A stretch of 64,000 bases of DNA, from contig NZ_FWXF01000011.1 of the NCBI RefSeq assembly GCF_900176285.1, positions 1 to 64,000 of the forward strand, given 5' to 3'. This DNA comes from Desulfacinum hydrothermale DSM 13146. Its GTDB lineage: Bacteria; Desulfobacterota; Syntrophobacteria; Syntrophobacterales; DSM-9756. Made by a program: the position numbers and the translations under genes. Shown here in pieces: positions 24,895 through 33,649 of the stretch. The notes below the pieces were generated by a model that did not search any database, was not told where the DNA came from, and saw nothing but the letters and a program-made list of their open reading frames with translations. Position 1 is the stretch's first letter. Each line of letters begins with the position of its first letter.

Positions 24895-26820
24895 ATGATG
24901 AGTGGCGGAACCCCCAGGGTGGAAGATGGTTCGTCTGGGCAAGGCCAGGATCTGGTCCAGAATAAGATCACGGACACGCGGCGGGCCTTTCGGAAGCTGA
25001 AACGCGGGCAGCGCATCTTCATTGGATCCGCCTGTGGAGAGCCCCAGTATCTGGTGCGGGCCCTGGAAGAGCACCTGCCTCAATTGGCGGACCTGGAGAT
25101 CCTCCACATTCTCAGCCTGGGCAAGCATTCCTACCTGGAAGAGAGTTACCACGACAAATGCCGCTTGAAGTCCTTCTTCGTGGCGGCCGCTTCCCGAAAG
25201 GCGGTGGCCGAAGGGCGGGCCGACTATACGCCGGTGAACCTGGCCGATGTGCCCCAGCTGTTTCGAAGCGGCGTGCTGCCCATCGACGTGGCGCTGATCC
25301 AGGTGTCGGAACCCGATCGACACGGGTTCTGTTCTCTGGGGATCTCGGTGGATACCGTCAAGGCGGCGGCGGAAAGCGCCCGGTACGTGATCGCCCAGAT
25401 CAATTCCCAGATGCCCAGGACCCTTGGGGATTCCTTTATCCACGTGAGCGCTCTGGACGCCCTCATTCCCTGGGACGAGCCCCTGCTGGAAATGCCCTCA
25501 CCGCCGATAGATGAGGTGGCTCAGGCCATCGGAGCCCAGGTGGCCAAGCTCATCGAAGACGGCTCCACCCTGCGCGTGGGCGTGGGTTCCGTGCCCAGCG
25601 CCGTGCTCCATGCCCTGGAAAGCAAAAAGGATCTGGGAGTTCACACGGACATGCTCACCGACCCCTATCTGGATCTGGTGGAAAAGGGGGTCATCACCAA
25701 CGCCCGGAAGACATTGCATCCGGGAAAAATCGTGGCCAGCTTCTGCCTCGGGACCCGAAGGCTTTACGACTTTGTGAACAACAACCCCATGGTGGCCTTG
25801 CATCCCGTGGAGTACACCAACCATTACCTGGTCATCTCCCAGAACGCCAAGATGGTGACCCTCAACTCGGCCTTGGAGGTGGATCTGACCGGGCAGGTCT
25901 GTTCCGATTCCGTGGGCCATCAGATCTACAGTGGCGTGGGAGGATCGGTGGACTTCCTTCGGGGGGCCAGGAATTCCAAGGGAGGCAAGACCATCGTGGT
26001 GCTCCCTTCCACCACTGCCGACGGACACTCGCGGATCGTACCCGAATTGACCGAAGGCGGCGGAGTGGTCACCACCCGGGGCGGGGTGCAATACGTGGTG
26101 ACCGAATACGGAATCGCCCAGCTCCAGGGGCGAAGCCTTCGGGAGAGGGCCCTGGCCTTGATCGGCATTGCCCATCCCGATTTTCGGGAAGAGCTCACCC
26201 GCCACGCCTACCGGACGAAGCTGCTGCGCCGGGAGTTGTTCGCCATCAGATCGGCCAAGGCGGTCTATCCGGAAGAACTGGAGGTCTCCCAGGTCTTCGA
26301 CGATGAGACCCGTGTGTTCTTCCGGCCCGCCAAGCCCACCGATGAGCGGATCATACGCGAATTTTTCTATTCCCTGCCCAAGGACGAGTCCTACATCCGC
26401 TTTCTTTCCACCATGAAGGTCTATCCCCAGGTGGACGTGCACCGGCTGATCAATATCGACTATGAAAAGGAGATGACCCTGGTGGGATTGGTCGGGGACA
26501 TGGACGTGGAACGGGTGGTGGCGGTGGGCCGCTATGTGGTGGACGAGGAGACCTTCATCGCGGAGGTGGATTTCGCGGTTCATCCCGACTACGGGCGCAA
26601 GGGCATCGCCTCCTTCATGATCCAATATCTTTCCGAAATCGCCAAAAAGAGCGGCGTGCAGCAGTTCCGGGCCTACATCAGCGCCGGAAACGAGCGGGTT
26701 TTCGGTGTGTTCCAAAAGCTGGGCTATTTCATGGAAAGTTCCTTCACGGACGGTCTCTATGAGATTCGAGTCCACTTCGGTCGAACGGCCGATGCCTGTC
26801 TGACGGAAAGATCTGAGTGA
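24895..26820 (+). CDS. Acetyl-CoA hydrolase/transferase fused to a GNAT acetyltransferase domain
   Basis: The protein is about 641 residues; ATG 24895 or 24883 are both possible. Residues about 15-470 form a class I CoA-transferase of the acetyl-CoA hydrolase/4-hydroxybutyrate CoA-transferase type (V-G-V-G-S-V-P-S-A-V, H-T-D-M-L-T-D, T-E-Y-G-I-A-Q-L-Q-G). From about 490 a GNAT domain follows (V-F-F-R-P-A-K-P-T-D-E, H-P-D-Y-G-R-K-G-I-A as acetyl-CoA loop). The first half should move or release CoA from short acyl-CoAs, the second acetylate an amine. Joining both suggests control of acetyl-CoA use. Confidence 0.87.
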   Translation: MMSGGTPRVEDGSSGQGQDLVQNKITDTRRAFRKLKRGQRIFIGSACGEPQYLVRALEEHLPQLADLEILHILSLGKHSYLEESYHDKCRLKSFFVAAASRKAVAEGRADYTPVNLADVPQLFRSGVLPIDVALIQVSEPDRHGFCSLGISVDTVKAAAESARYVIAQINSQMPRTLGDSFIHVSALDALIPWDEPLLEMPSPPIDEVAQAIGAQVAKLIEDGSTLRVGVGSVPSAVLHALESKKDLGVHTDMLTDPYLDLVEKGVITNARKTLHPGKIVASFCLGTRRLYDFVNNNPMVALHPVEYTNHYLVISQNAKMVTLNSALEVDLTGQVCSDSVGHQIYSGVGGSVDFLRGARNSKGGKTIVVLPSTTADGHSRIVPELTEGGGVVTTRGGVQYVVTEYGIAQLQGRSLRERALALIGIAHPDFREELTRHAYRTKLLRRELFAIRSAKAVYPEELEVSQVFDDETRVFFRPAKPTDERIIREFFYSLPKDESYIRFLSTMKVYPQVDVHRLINIDYEKEMTLVGLVGDMDVERVVAVGRYVVDEETFIAEVDFAVHPDYGRKGIASFMIQYLSEIAKKSGVQQFRAYISAGNERVFGVFQKLGYFMESSFTDGLYEIRVHFGRTADACLTERSE

Positions 26821-27749
26821 TGGAAGAGGAGCCGGGACATCGAGAGCGGATATCCGGTGCGGATCTGGCCGGGCAGGTGGATGCGCTGCGGGCCCGCGTC
26901 GAAAGGCTGCACAAGGAGCTGGACCTGCTGAAAGCCTCCCACCGGCGATGGGTCCATCCGGTGGAAAGCGCCCTGTGGCAGCGCGGGCTTCCCCTCATCG
27001 CTCACGGCGATCATTCCCAAGTGTTCCTGCCCGCCAACGCGCCGGAAGAGCACGTGGAAACCTTCTATGCCCTGATGCGCCGTTATTCCTTCCGCCTCTT
27101 TTTGCGCGATCTGATCCATACGCCCCGGGCGGACGGGGTGGACCACCTGACCCGCTACTGTGCCCCGCGCACCGTTCGCCGCTACCTGAACATCCTGGCG
27201 GAATTGAACATGGTTCGGATCTCCCGCCGTGGGGCTTACGAGTTGTTGAGCCCGCGGGTGGCCAGTTTCGGGCCTACCCTGGAGTGGTATGTGTGGCAAC
27301 TTTTTCAAAGGGAGTTCCTGGCTCCAGCCCTTTTCAACGTGCGGCTCAACCGGACCCGGCACGGCGGAGACTACGACGTGATCGCCCTGGTCAACCATCG
27401 TCTGGTCTATGTGGAAGTCAAATCGTCTCCGCCCCGGGGCGTGGAAATGCCTGCGGTGCGCTCCTTTCTGAACCGCCTGCAAGACCTGCAGCCCCACGTG
27501 GCCATCTTCCTGGTGGACACGGAACTGCGCATGAAAGATAAGATCGTTTCCCTCTTTGTGGAGGCCCTGGGTTCCAAGGGAGATCCGCAAGCCTCCTGGC
27601 CGGTTGAACGCCTGGTGCGGGAGCTTTTCCACATCCGTCATGGGATCTACCTTATCAACAGCCGCAAGGGAATCTACAGTAATATCCGCACGTGCTTGCG
27701 GGATTTTTTCCGGTGCCGCCTTCCGGCGGCCCTGGGCCGGGACAAATGA
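26820..27749 (+). CDS. PD-(D/E)XK nuclease-like protein with coiled coil and winged-helix-like region
   Basis: The 309-residue protein starts within the stop codon of the previous gene (GTG 26817 or ATG 26820). Residues about 12-42 look like a coiled coil. Residues about 75-145 resemble a winged helix (R-T-V-R-R-Y-L-N-I-L-A-E-L-N-M-V-R-I-S). The core G-G-D-Y-D-V-I-A-L-V then Y-V-E-V-K-S-S fits the D...ExK catalytic pattern of PD-(D/E)XK enzymes. I do not recognise a named family. DNA processing, defence or regulation are possible. Tight coupling to the CoA-transferase gene is unexplained. Confidence 0.68.
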   Translation: MEEEPGHRERISGADLAGQVDALRARVERLHKELDLLKASHRRWVHPVESALWQRGLPLIAHGDHSQVFLPANAPEEHVETFYALMRRYSFRLFLRDLIHTPRADGVDHLTRYCAPRTVRRYLNILAELNMVRISRRGAYELLSPRVASFGPTLEWYVWQLFQREFLAPALFNVRLNRTRHGGDYDVIALVNHRLVYVEVKSSPPRGVEMPAVRSFLNRLQDLQPHVAIFLVDTELRMKDKIVSLFVEALGSKGDPQASWPVERLVRELFHIRHGIYLINSRKGIYSNIRTCLRDFFRCRLPAALGRDK

Positions 27750-27795
27750 TCTGGCATGGTGAGGACCTCAGACGGGACAGAGGAGAGAATCTCCG

Positions 27796-28464
27796 ATGAA
27801 GCTTCGTGAAGGACTCTACGCGTACCCCTGGGAAAGCATGACGGAAAACAACTGCAACGCGTATCTGATCGACGGGCCGGTGCGCACCCTCATCGATCCG
27901 GGACACGCCCATCTTCTGCACCACCTGGAAGCCAAGATGGCTCAGGACGGCTTCACCTTCGAAGACGTGCAGCTGGCCGTGGCCACCCACCCCCATCCGG
28001 ATCACTGCGAGGGGTTGCTCGCTCTTCAGAAACTGGGGGTCAAGACGACCATGCACGTGGATGCGGACGCCTTCATCCGCAGTTTCAGCGATCAGTGGCG
28101 GCAGATGACCGGCCAGGAGATGCCCGCGTTCCACATGGATTTCCATCTCAAGGAAGGCACCCTGGAGCTGGGTACGGAAAAGCTGAAGGTACTGGAAACG
28201 CCGGGCCACGCCCCGGGGTCCGTCTGTCTGCTCTGGGAAGGGCAGGGCGTCCTCTTTCCCGGCGATGTGGTCTTTGCCCAAAGCATTGGCCGCGTGGATC
28301 TTCCGGGCGGTGATGCGGCCCAGTTGATGGAAAGCCTGGAGCGGCTCATGGGCCTGGATGTGGACCTGCTCTGTCCCGGACATGGGCCCTGGATCGAGGG
28401 CAGGGGGGCTGTGAAGGAAAATTTCTATTTCATCCGGCAGGCTATCTTCGGGATGGGCCGCTGA
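27796..28464 (+). CDS. MBL-fold metallohydrolase
   Basis: The 222-residue protein has the full metallo-beta-lactamase-fold metal set: T-H-P-H-P-D-H-C-E-G, T-P-G-H-A-P-G-S-V, F-P-G-D-V-V-F and C-P-G-H-G-P. This resembles hydroxyacylglutathione-hydrolase-like enzymes (glyoxalase II superfamily), for which the true substrate is often unknown. GGAGAG lies before ATG 27796. It ends convergently with the gene at 28511-29053, 46 bases away. Confidence 0.85.
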   Translation: MKLREGLYAYPWESMTENNCNAYLIDGPVRTLIDPGHAHLLHHLEAKMAQDGFTFEDVQLAVATHPHPDHCEGLLALQKLGVKTTMHVDADAFIRSFSDQWRQMTGQEMPAFHMDFHLKEGTLELGTEKLKVLETPGHAPGSVCLLWEGQGVLFPGDVVFAQSIGRVDLPGGDAAQLMESLERLMGLDVDLLCPGHGPWIEGRGAVKENFYFIRQAIFGMGR

Positions 28465-28510
28465 ACCATGCGCGGCCCGAGGTCCCGATGTTGGCGGAGC
28501 TTTCCGCGGG

Positions 28511-29053
28511 TCAAGGCGTGGTGCCGGCCAGCCAGGCCGCCTCGATGGCCTGGATCCGCCGGCGCAACGCTTGGCGTGCGGCCTCCCGGCGGGAAGCGTC
28601 ATCGGCCGAGCCCAAGTGGATGGCGTCGCCCCGAATGCCCAGCTTTTCCAGTTCCGAAAGCAGGGCCTCATGGTGCCCGTTTTCCAGCTGTTCCGCCTCC
28701 GAACGGTACGCTTCCAAGGCTTGGTTCAGTTCGTCCAAAAGACCTCGTTCTTCATTCCGGATCACCGCTTCAAGGGCGGGTACAGCGGTCGAGACCGGTT
28801 CGTCTTCCATCAGCCGGCGCAGGATCTCCCGGATCAGCGCCTTACGGACCTCCTGGAAAAACGGCTCGGGCACTTGTTCCAGGGCCTCCCCCACCTGCTC
28901 CGGCTTCCAGATGCCTTCCAAAACCTTGTGCGCATAGCCGGGAACCTTTTCCATGTGCTCGGCCCGCTGGGCGCCCCGGCGCTCTTCGTCGCTCATGATC
29001 ATGTGCCGGGTCTTTTCCATGACCAAGTCGATGGTGCTCTTGATTTCCGCCAT
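28511..29053 (-). CDS. Helical cytoplasmic protein of unknown function
   Basis: The start at 29053 with AGGAGAAG upstream gives 180 residues. It is highly charged and almost all helix, opening M-A-E-I-K-S-T-I-D-L-V-M-E-K-T-R and including long heptad-like stretches. No metal, nucleotide or membrane motif is visible. I think it is conserved in sulfate reducers but cannot name a family. It is divergent from ftsE and shares the control region 29054-29191. Confidence 0.6.
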   Translation of the reverse strand: MAEIKSTIDLVMEKTRHMIMSDEERRGAQRAEHMEKVPGYAHKVLEGIWKPEQVGEALEQVPEPFFQEVRKALIREILRRLMEDEPVSTAVPALEAVIRNEERGLLDELNQALEAYRSEAEQLENGHHEALLSELEKLGIRGDAIHLGSADDASRREAARQALRRRIQAIEAAWLAGTTP

Positions 29054-29120
29054 GATCTTTCTTCTCCTGCCGATTGTGGGAAACGGAGAACTGAGCCTTC
29101 CAGGGCCAGAATATATCGCC

Positions 29121-29149
29121 TTGACAGCGGTGGGGCAATCCCCTAAAAG
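29121..29149 (+). promoter_or_regulatory. Promoter of the ftsEX envelope operon
   Basis: TTGACA at 29121-29126, 17 bases, TAAAAG at 29144-29149. The ftsE start at 29192 leaves a leader of about 35 bases. Confidence 0.72.
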
Positions 29150-29191
29150 CAAAAGCTTATCGTAAATATTTCATAAGGATAACCGTTCGTC

Positions 29192-29920
29192 ATGACGTCA
29201 GTCCCTTTCATTCAATGTTTTCACGTGGCCAAGAGCTATGTGGCCGGGGAGGAGGTTCTTCGGGACGCCAACCTGCAGGTGTTCAAGGGGGAATTTCTGT
29301 TTCTCATGGGCCCCAGCGGGGCGGGCAAAAGCACCTTTTTGAAGCTGCTTTTGGGGCTGGAAGCCCCCACTCGGGGACACATCCTGGTGGACGGGCGCAA
29401 CATCCACCGGCTTTCCCGTAAGGAGATTCCCGCCTACCGGCGCAAGGTGGGCATGGTCTTTCAGGACTTCCGTCTTCTGAATCAGGACTCGGTCTTCCAC
29501 AATGTGGCGCTGCCCCTGGTGGCGGCGGGCCGCTCCCGTCGATGGATCCGCAGCAAGGTCAAGAGCCTTTTGCAGTTTGTGGGCCTGGATGGAAAGACCC
29601 ACGTGCCCTGTTGCCGGCTTTCGGGCGGGGAGCAGCAGCGGGTGGCCCTGGCTCGGGCGGTGGCCAATGATCCCTGGGTTCTGTTGGCCGATGAGCCCAC
29701 GGGCAATCTGGATGCGTGCGCCTCCGCCGTGATCATGGAGCTCCTGAAGGCGGTCCATGCCCGGGGAACCACGGTGGTGGTGGCCACCCACGATGCCTCC
29801 CTTCTGGAACACCTTCCCGAAGCCCGCCGGGTGCACATCCAAGGGGGGATATTCTACGAGGAGGCGGAAGCGGCCGCCCCCAGGTTCCCATCCGCCATGG
29901 GAGGGCCCGTATGGGAATGA
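29192..29920 (+). CDS. ftsE: Cell division ATP-binding protein FtsE
   Basis: The 242-residue ABC ATPase has Walker A G-P-S-G-A-G-K-S-T, Q-loop V-F-Q-D-F-R, signature L-S-G-G-E-Q-Q-R and Walker B L-L-A-D-E-P-T-G-N-L-D. The F-Q-D-F-R-L-L segment and its partner ftsX mark it as FtsE rather than a lipoprotein exporter. It powers FtsX to activate the periplasmic EnvC-type hydrolase regulator, encoded two genes downstream. A C-terminal tail of about 20 residues is longer than usual. Confidence 0.92.
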   Translation: MTSVPFIQCFHVAKSYVAGEEVLRDANLQVFKGEFLFLMGPSGAGKSTFLKLLLGLEAPTRGHILVDGRNIHRLSRKEIPAYRRKVGMVFQDFRLLNQDSVFHNVALPLVAAGRSRRWIRSKVKSLLQFVGLDGKTHVPCCRLSGGEQQRVALARAVANDPWVLLADEPTGNLDACASAVIMELLKAVHARGTTVVVATHDASLLEHLPEARRVHIQGGIFYEEAEAAAPRFPSAMGGPVWE

Positions 29921-30801
29921 GCCATTGGAGATACTACATGGCGCGGGCTCTCGGCGGGTTCAGGAAGAATCCTCTGCCAGCCGCTGTGAGCGTGCTGGTG
30001 GTGGGGTTGTGTCTGTTTATGACCGGCCTCTGCTCCCTGGGATTCTGGGGGATCTACCGGATCGCGCCCCATCTTCTGGTTCCATCCAAGGCCGTTATCT
30101 ATCTCAAAGAGGGCGTCTCGGTCCAGGAGGCCCGTGGGGTTCAAAAAACGGTCGCCGGCTGGCCTCTGGTGGCAGCATGCCATTACAAGAGCCCCCAAGA
30201 GGTGCTGGAGGAACTGCGGGATCGTTACGGGGGCTGGGAGGATCTGTTCCAAGGCCTGGGCGAAAACCCACTGCCGCCTGCCTTGGAAGTGCGCTTGCAG
30301 GTGCGCGAGGACATGGAAGGGGCCATGCGCGCCTTCGAAGACAAGGCCAAGGCGCTGGAGCCGGTCCAGGATGTGCTCACCGCGCGCAGCTGGTCCGGTG
30401 AAACCCTCCGGCGGATGCGGACCGTGCTGGGAATGGGGCTGGCCCTGCTGGTGGTCTGGATCGCCTGTTCCATTCTCATCGTCGCCAATACCGTGCGCCT
30501 GGCCTTTTATGGGCGCAGGGACGAGGTGGAAGTGCTGAGGGTGGTGGGGGCGTCGCCGTCCTTTATCAAGATGCCCTTTTACTTGGAAGGAATTTTGCAA
30601 GGTGTTCTCGGTGCCGCCTTGGCCGCTTCGCTCTTGTGGCTCACGGGGCGGATGGTCGGAGCGGTGTTGCCCCCGAGCCTGGCTGCCGGTATTTGGCCGC
30701 TTGGCGCTGGAGCGTGGCTCTGGGGGATACTGCCTCTGGCGGGGGCGGGGTTGAGTTGGCTGGGAGCCCGGTTGGCCCTTCGCCGCCTGGCTTCCTACTG
30801 A
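29911..30801 (+). CDS. ftsX: Cell division protein FtsX
   Basis: The 296-residue protein has four membrane spans (about 25-48, 180-202, 225-250 and 265-285) and an outside loop of about 120 residues between the first two, the standard FtsX layout. GGGAGGG precedes ATG 29911; ATG 29917, overlapping the ftsE stop, is an alternative. With FtsE it transmits ATP-driven changes to the periplasm to control septal wall splitting. Confidence 0.9.
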   Translation: MGMSHWRYYMARALGGFRKNPLPAAVSVLVVGLCLFMTGLCSLGFWGIYRIAPHLLVPSKAVIYLKEGVSVQEARGVQKTVAGWPLVAACHYKSPQEVLEELRDRYGGWEDLFQGLGENPLPPALEVRLQVREDMEGAMRAFEDKAKALEPVQDVLTARSWSGETLRRMRTVLGMGLALLVVWIACSILIVANTVRLAFYGRRDEVEVLRVVGASPSFIKMPFYLEGILQGVLGAALAASLLWLTGRMVGAVLPPSLAAGIWPLGAGAWLWGILPLAGAGLSWLGARLALRRLASY

Positions 30802-30827
30802 GGCACCGACGGATTTGAGGGGACTGG

Positions 30828-32012
30828 ATGCGGTTAGTGTGGCGGGCGTGCCTCTGCCTTGGCTTGGCTTTAGGGCTGGTGGGCATGGGAACGGGGCTTC
30901 TTCCCGGCCCCAAGCCCTCGGCCCATGGGGCTCACTTGGCGGGAGTGGGCGCCGTGGCCACAAGCTCGGCGGCCTCATGGTTTTTCACCCTTGTCGGCGC
31001 CCCCGAAACCGCTTGGGCTGCAGAGGCCACCTCCGATCCCAAGGCCCTTCTGCGGGAGATCGACGCCCTGGAGGCCCGGCTGGAAAAGGTGGCCGACCGG
31101 GTGAAACACCTCACGCGCGAAAGAAACCGGCTGGGGCGCGAGCAGGCCCGGTTGCAACGGCGTCTGGCGGCCCAAAAGGATGCCTACGCGCGCACGAAAC
31201 GTCGAGCCCTCCGAAGACTCCACGCCCTGGCGCAAGTGGATTGGCTGCGTCTTGTGGCGGCACAGGGCCTCCAAATGCGCGGGGACTACACCCTTTTTCA
31301 CGGCGCCTATGCACTCAAGCGGCTTTTGCAGCAGGACGGGAGGCTTCTGGATCAATTGGCCTCGGAACGGGAATCCCTGGAGGCGACGCAACGCACCCTA
31401 GCCAAGAGTCGGGAGGCCACGGAGGAGGTTCTGGCGGAAATGGCTCGCCAGCGTGAGCATTTGGGAGAACTCAAGGAACAAAAGATCCTCGCTCTCATCC
31501 GCTTCCAAGATCGGCGGAAAGGGGCCCGAGGGCCCAAAGCAGGGGGAGAAAGTCGTCGCAAGAAGATGGGCCGGGTTCCCGTCCCGGGTCCCCCCTTTCA
31601 AGATCTCAAAGGACGGTTGCCCCTGCCCGTTTCCGGTCCCATCGAAAGGAAGACGGCAAAAAAACGTTCGCCTCTTTCGTCAATTCTCTATAATGACGGT
31701 GTGCTGGTTCGAGGAAATCCCGGGGAGGCCGTTCGGGCTGTCCATGACGGGGTGGTGGTTTTTGCGGACACGTTCCGCGGCTACGGTCGTATGATGATCA
31801 TCGACCACGGCAACCATTACCTGAGCCTGATGGCCCGGCTGGGAGGTTTTCTCAAAAGGACGGGTGATCGGGTGCGCGCCGGGGAGCCCGTGGCCACCTT
31901 GGCGCAAGGGGCTGACAGTTCCGGATCAATACTGTATTTTGAACTGAGGCATAAAGGTCGCCCGGTGCGGGTCGAAGATTGGCTGGGGGCTGAAAAATCC
32001 AAGGACAGTTAA
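30828..32012 (+). CDS. EnvC-like murein hydrolase activator (coiled coil plus LytM domain)
   Basis: The 394-residue protein has an N-terminal signal, a long coiled coil (about 70-220), a basic linker and a C-terminal LytM/M23-like domain (about 290-385) with V-R-A-V-H-D-G-V-V-V-F-A, G-Y-G-R-M-M-I-I-D-H-G and Y-F-E-L-R. The metal-binding H-x3-D and HxH motifs of active M23 peptidases are not intact, as in EnvC, which activates amidases. Its position right after ftsEX fits that function. Confidence 0.87.
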   Translation: MRLVWRACLCLGLALGLVGMGTGLLPGPKPSAHGAHLAGVGAVATSSAASWFFTLVGAPETAWAAEATSDPKALLREIDALEARLEKVADRVKHLTRERNRLGREQARLQRRLAAQKDAYARTKRRALRRLHALAQVDWLRLVAAQGLQMRGDYTLFHGAYALKRLLQQDGRLLDQLASERESLEATQRTLAKSREATEEVLAEMARQREHLGELKEQKILALIRFQDRRKGARGPKAGGESRRKKMGRVPVPGPPFQDLKGRLPLPVSGPIERKTAKKRSPLSSILYNDGVLVRGNPGEAVRAVHDGVVVFADTFRGYGRMMIIDHGNHYLSLMARLGGFLKRTGDRVRAGEPVATLAQGADSSGSILYFELRHKGRPVRVEDWLGAEKSKDS

Positions 32013-32023
32013 AGGAAAGGCCA

Positions 32024-33343
32024 ATGCGAAAAAACAACCGCAAGATTATCATCTTCACCCTGAGTATCGTCTTTGTGTTGACCGGTTGGGTCTCCTTGCG
32101 GGCCGTGGCCGGCGGGTCCGAAAAGAGCATCTACGAACAGCTCAAGCTCTTCAGCGATGTGATGAACCTGGTCCAGGAACACTACGTGGAGGAGGTGGAT
32201 ACCCAGACCCTGATCTATGGGGCCATCAGCGGCATGCTGCACGAACTGGATCCCCACTCCTCCTTTCTCCGGCCGGAAGATTACAAAGAGCTGGAAATTG
32301 AGACCAAGGGCAAGTTCGGCGGGATCGGCATCGAAATCACCATCCGCAACGGGGTGCTGACGGTGGTGGCCCCCCTGGAAGACACTCCGGCGGATCGGGC
32401 GGGCATTCAGGCCAATGACCAGATCATCAAGATTGACGATACCCCCACCCAGGACATGAGCCTGATGGAAGCCGTTCACAAGATGCGGGGACGGAAGGGA
32501 ACCAAGGTGCGGCTGACCATCTTGCGGGAGGGAGTCAGGAAGCCCCTGGAGTTCGAACTGGTGCGGGACATCATTTCCATTCGAAGCGTTCGCACTCGGC
32601 CTCTCGAAAAGGGCTACGGCTATGTGCGTATCTCCAGTTTCCAGAGCGGGACGGGGAGGGATCTTCGAAAGGCCCTCACAGAGCTGGAAAAAGAAGAAGG
32701 GCCGCTCCAGGGCCTTATTTTGGATCTGAGGAACAATCCCGGAGGACTGCTGGATCAGGCCGTGGCCGTGGCGGACGAGTTCATTGACCAGGGACTGATC
32801 GTCTACACCGGAGGGCGTCGAGAGAGCCAGCAGATGAAGTTCGAGGCCCATAAAGGGGCCACGTCCCATAGCTATCCCATCGTGGTCCTGGTCAACGGTG
32901 GCAGTGCCAGCGCGTCCGAAATCGTGGCGGGAGCCCTACAAGACCACAAGCGGGCCGTCATCGTGGGAGAACCCACCTTCGGGAAAGGCTCGGTGCAGAC
33001 GGTCATCCCGTTGAAGGACGGCTCGGCGGTGCGCCTGACCACTTCGCTCTATTACACCCCCAGCGGTCGGTCCATTCAGGCCAAAGGCATCCAGCCGGAC
33101 ATCCTGGTCCCAAGAGACGTGCAGCCGGCCCCTCAGGACGACGAGAATGGAGAACGGATGCGTCGTATCCGGGAAAAGGATCTGCCCCGCCACATGGAGG
33201 TGCCGGGAGCTGAGACCAAGAAGAGGGAGAAGACCGACTCCGTCTCAGAGGAAACGCAACGGTGGCTGAAGGCGGACAACCAGGTGCGTCACGCCCTGGA
33301 GCTTCTCAAAAGCTACAAGATCATGGCTCAAATGAGCTTTTAG
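32024..33343 (+). CDS. ctpA: C-terminal processing peptidase CtpA (S41 family)
   Basis: The 439-residue protein has an N-terminal signal or anchor, a PDZ domain (about 90-170) and an S41 protease domain. The catalytic serine is in G-G-S-A-S-A-S-E-I-V and the lysine in F-G-K-G-S-V-Q-T. It trims or degrades periplasmic substrates, often wall hydrolases, consistent with the EnvC-like gene 11 bases upstream. Its stop codon TAG is also the first bases of repeat copy C. Confidence 0.92.
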   Translation: MRKNNRKIIIFTLSIVFVLTGWVSLRAVAGGSEKSIYEQLKLFSDVMNLVQEHYVEEVDTQTLIYGAISGMLHELDPHSSFLRPEDYKELEIETKGKFGGIGIEITIRNGVLTVVAPLEDTPADRAGIQANDQIIKIDDTPTQDMSLMEAVHKMRGRKGTKVRLTILREGVRKPLEFELVRDIISIRSVRTRPLEKGYGYVRISSFQSGTGRDLRKALTELEKEEGPLQGLILDLRNNPGGLLDQAVAVADEFIDQGLIVYTGGRRESQQMKFEAHKGATSHSYPIVVLVNGGSASASEIVAGALQDHKRAVIVGEPTFGKGSVQTVIPLKDGSAVRLTTSLYYTPSGRSIQAKGIQPDILVPRDVQPAPQDDENGERMRRIREKDLPRHMEVPGAETKKREKTDSVSEETQRWLKADNQVRHALELLKSYKIMAQMSF

Positions 33344-33475
33344 GAGGCTGTTTGAGAAGGCCCAGCTTGCTCTTCCTGTGTGGACGGAAGGTTTGGGACT
33401 GCCAGGCGGTCCTGTGCTGCCGGCTTGGCCTTTCAGCAGTAGGGGCGGGTTCTGAATCCGCTCCGACGAGCCTGT
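33341..33475 (+). repeat. Dispersed repeat, copy C, starting in the ctpA stop codon
   Basis: The sequence TAGGAGGCTGTTTGAGAA overlaps the stop codon and is followed by matter shared with copies D and F (for example GGACGGAAG, TTTCAGCAGTAGGGG, GGGTTC). The right end is not clear. The remaining bases to 33649 hold no gene I can support. Confidence 0.65.
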
Positions 33476-33649
33476 CCCAAAAGGGACCAGTTGGTTCGTT
33501 TTTGTGGAAAGCGGTCCATTTGTGACGGCCATGACAGCCTGCCCCGCCGGCCTGGGAGTGAACAAGCCATGCGTTCGTAGGGGCGATGAGCCGGATCTTT
33601 TGTTCTCTGGACAGTGCCCCAGGTCCTCAAAGGGGCGGGACCGGAAAAC

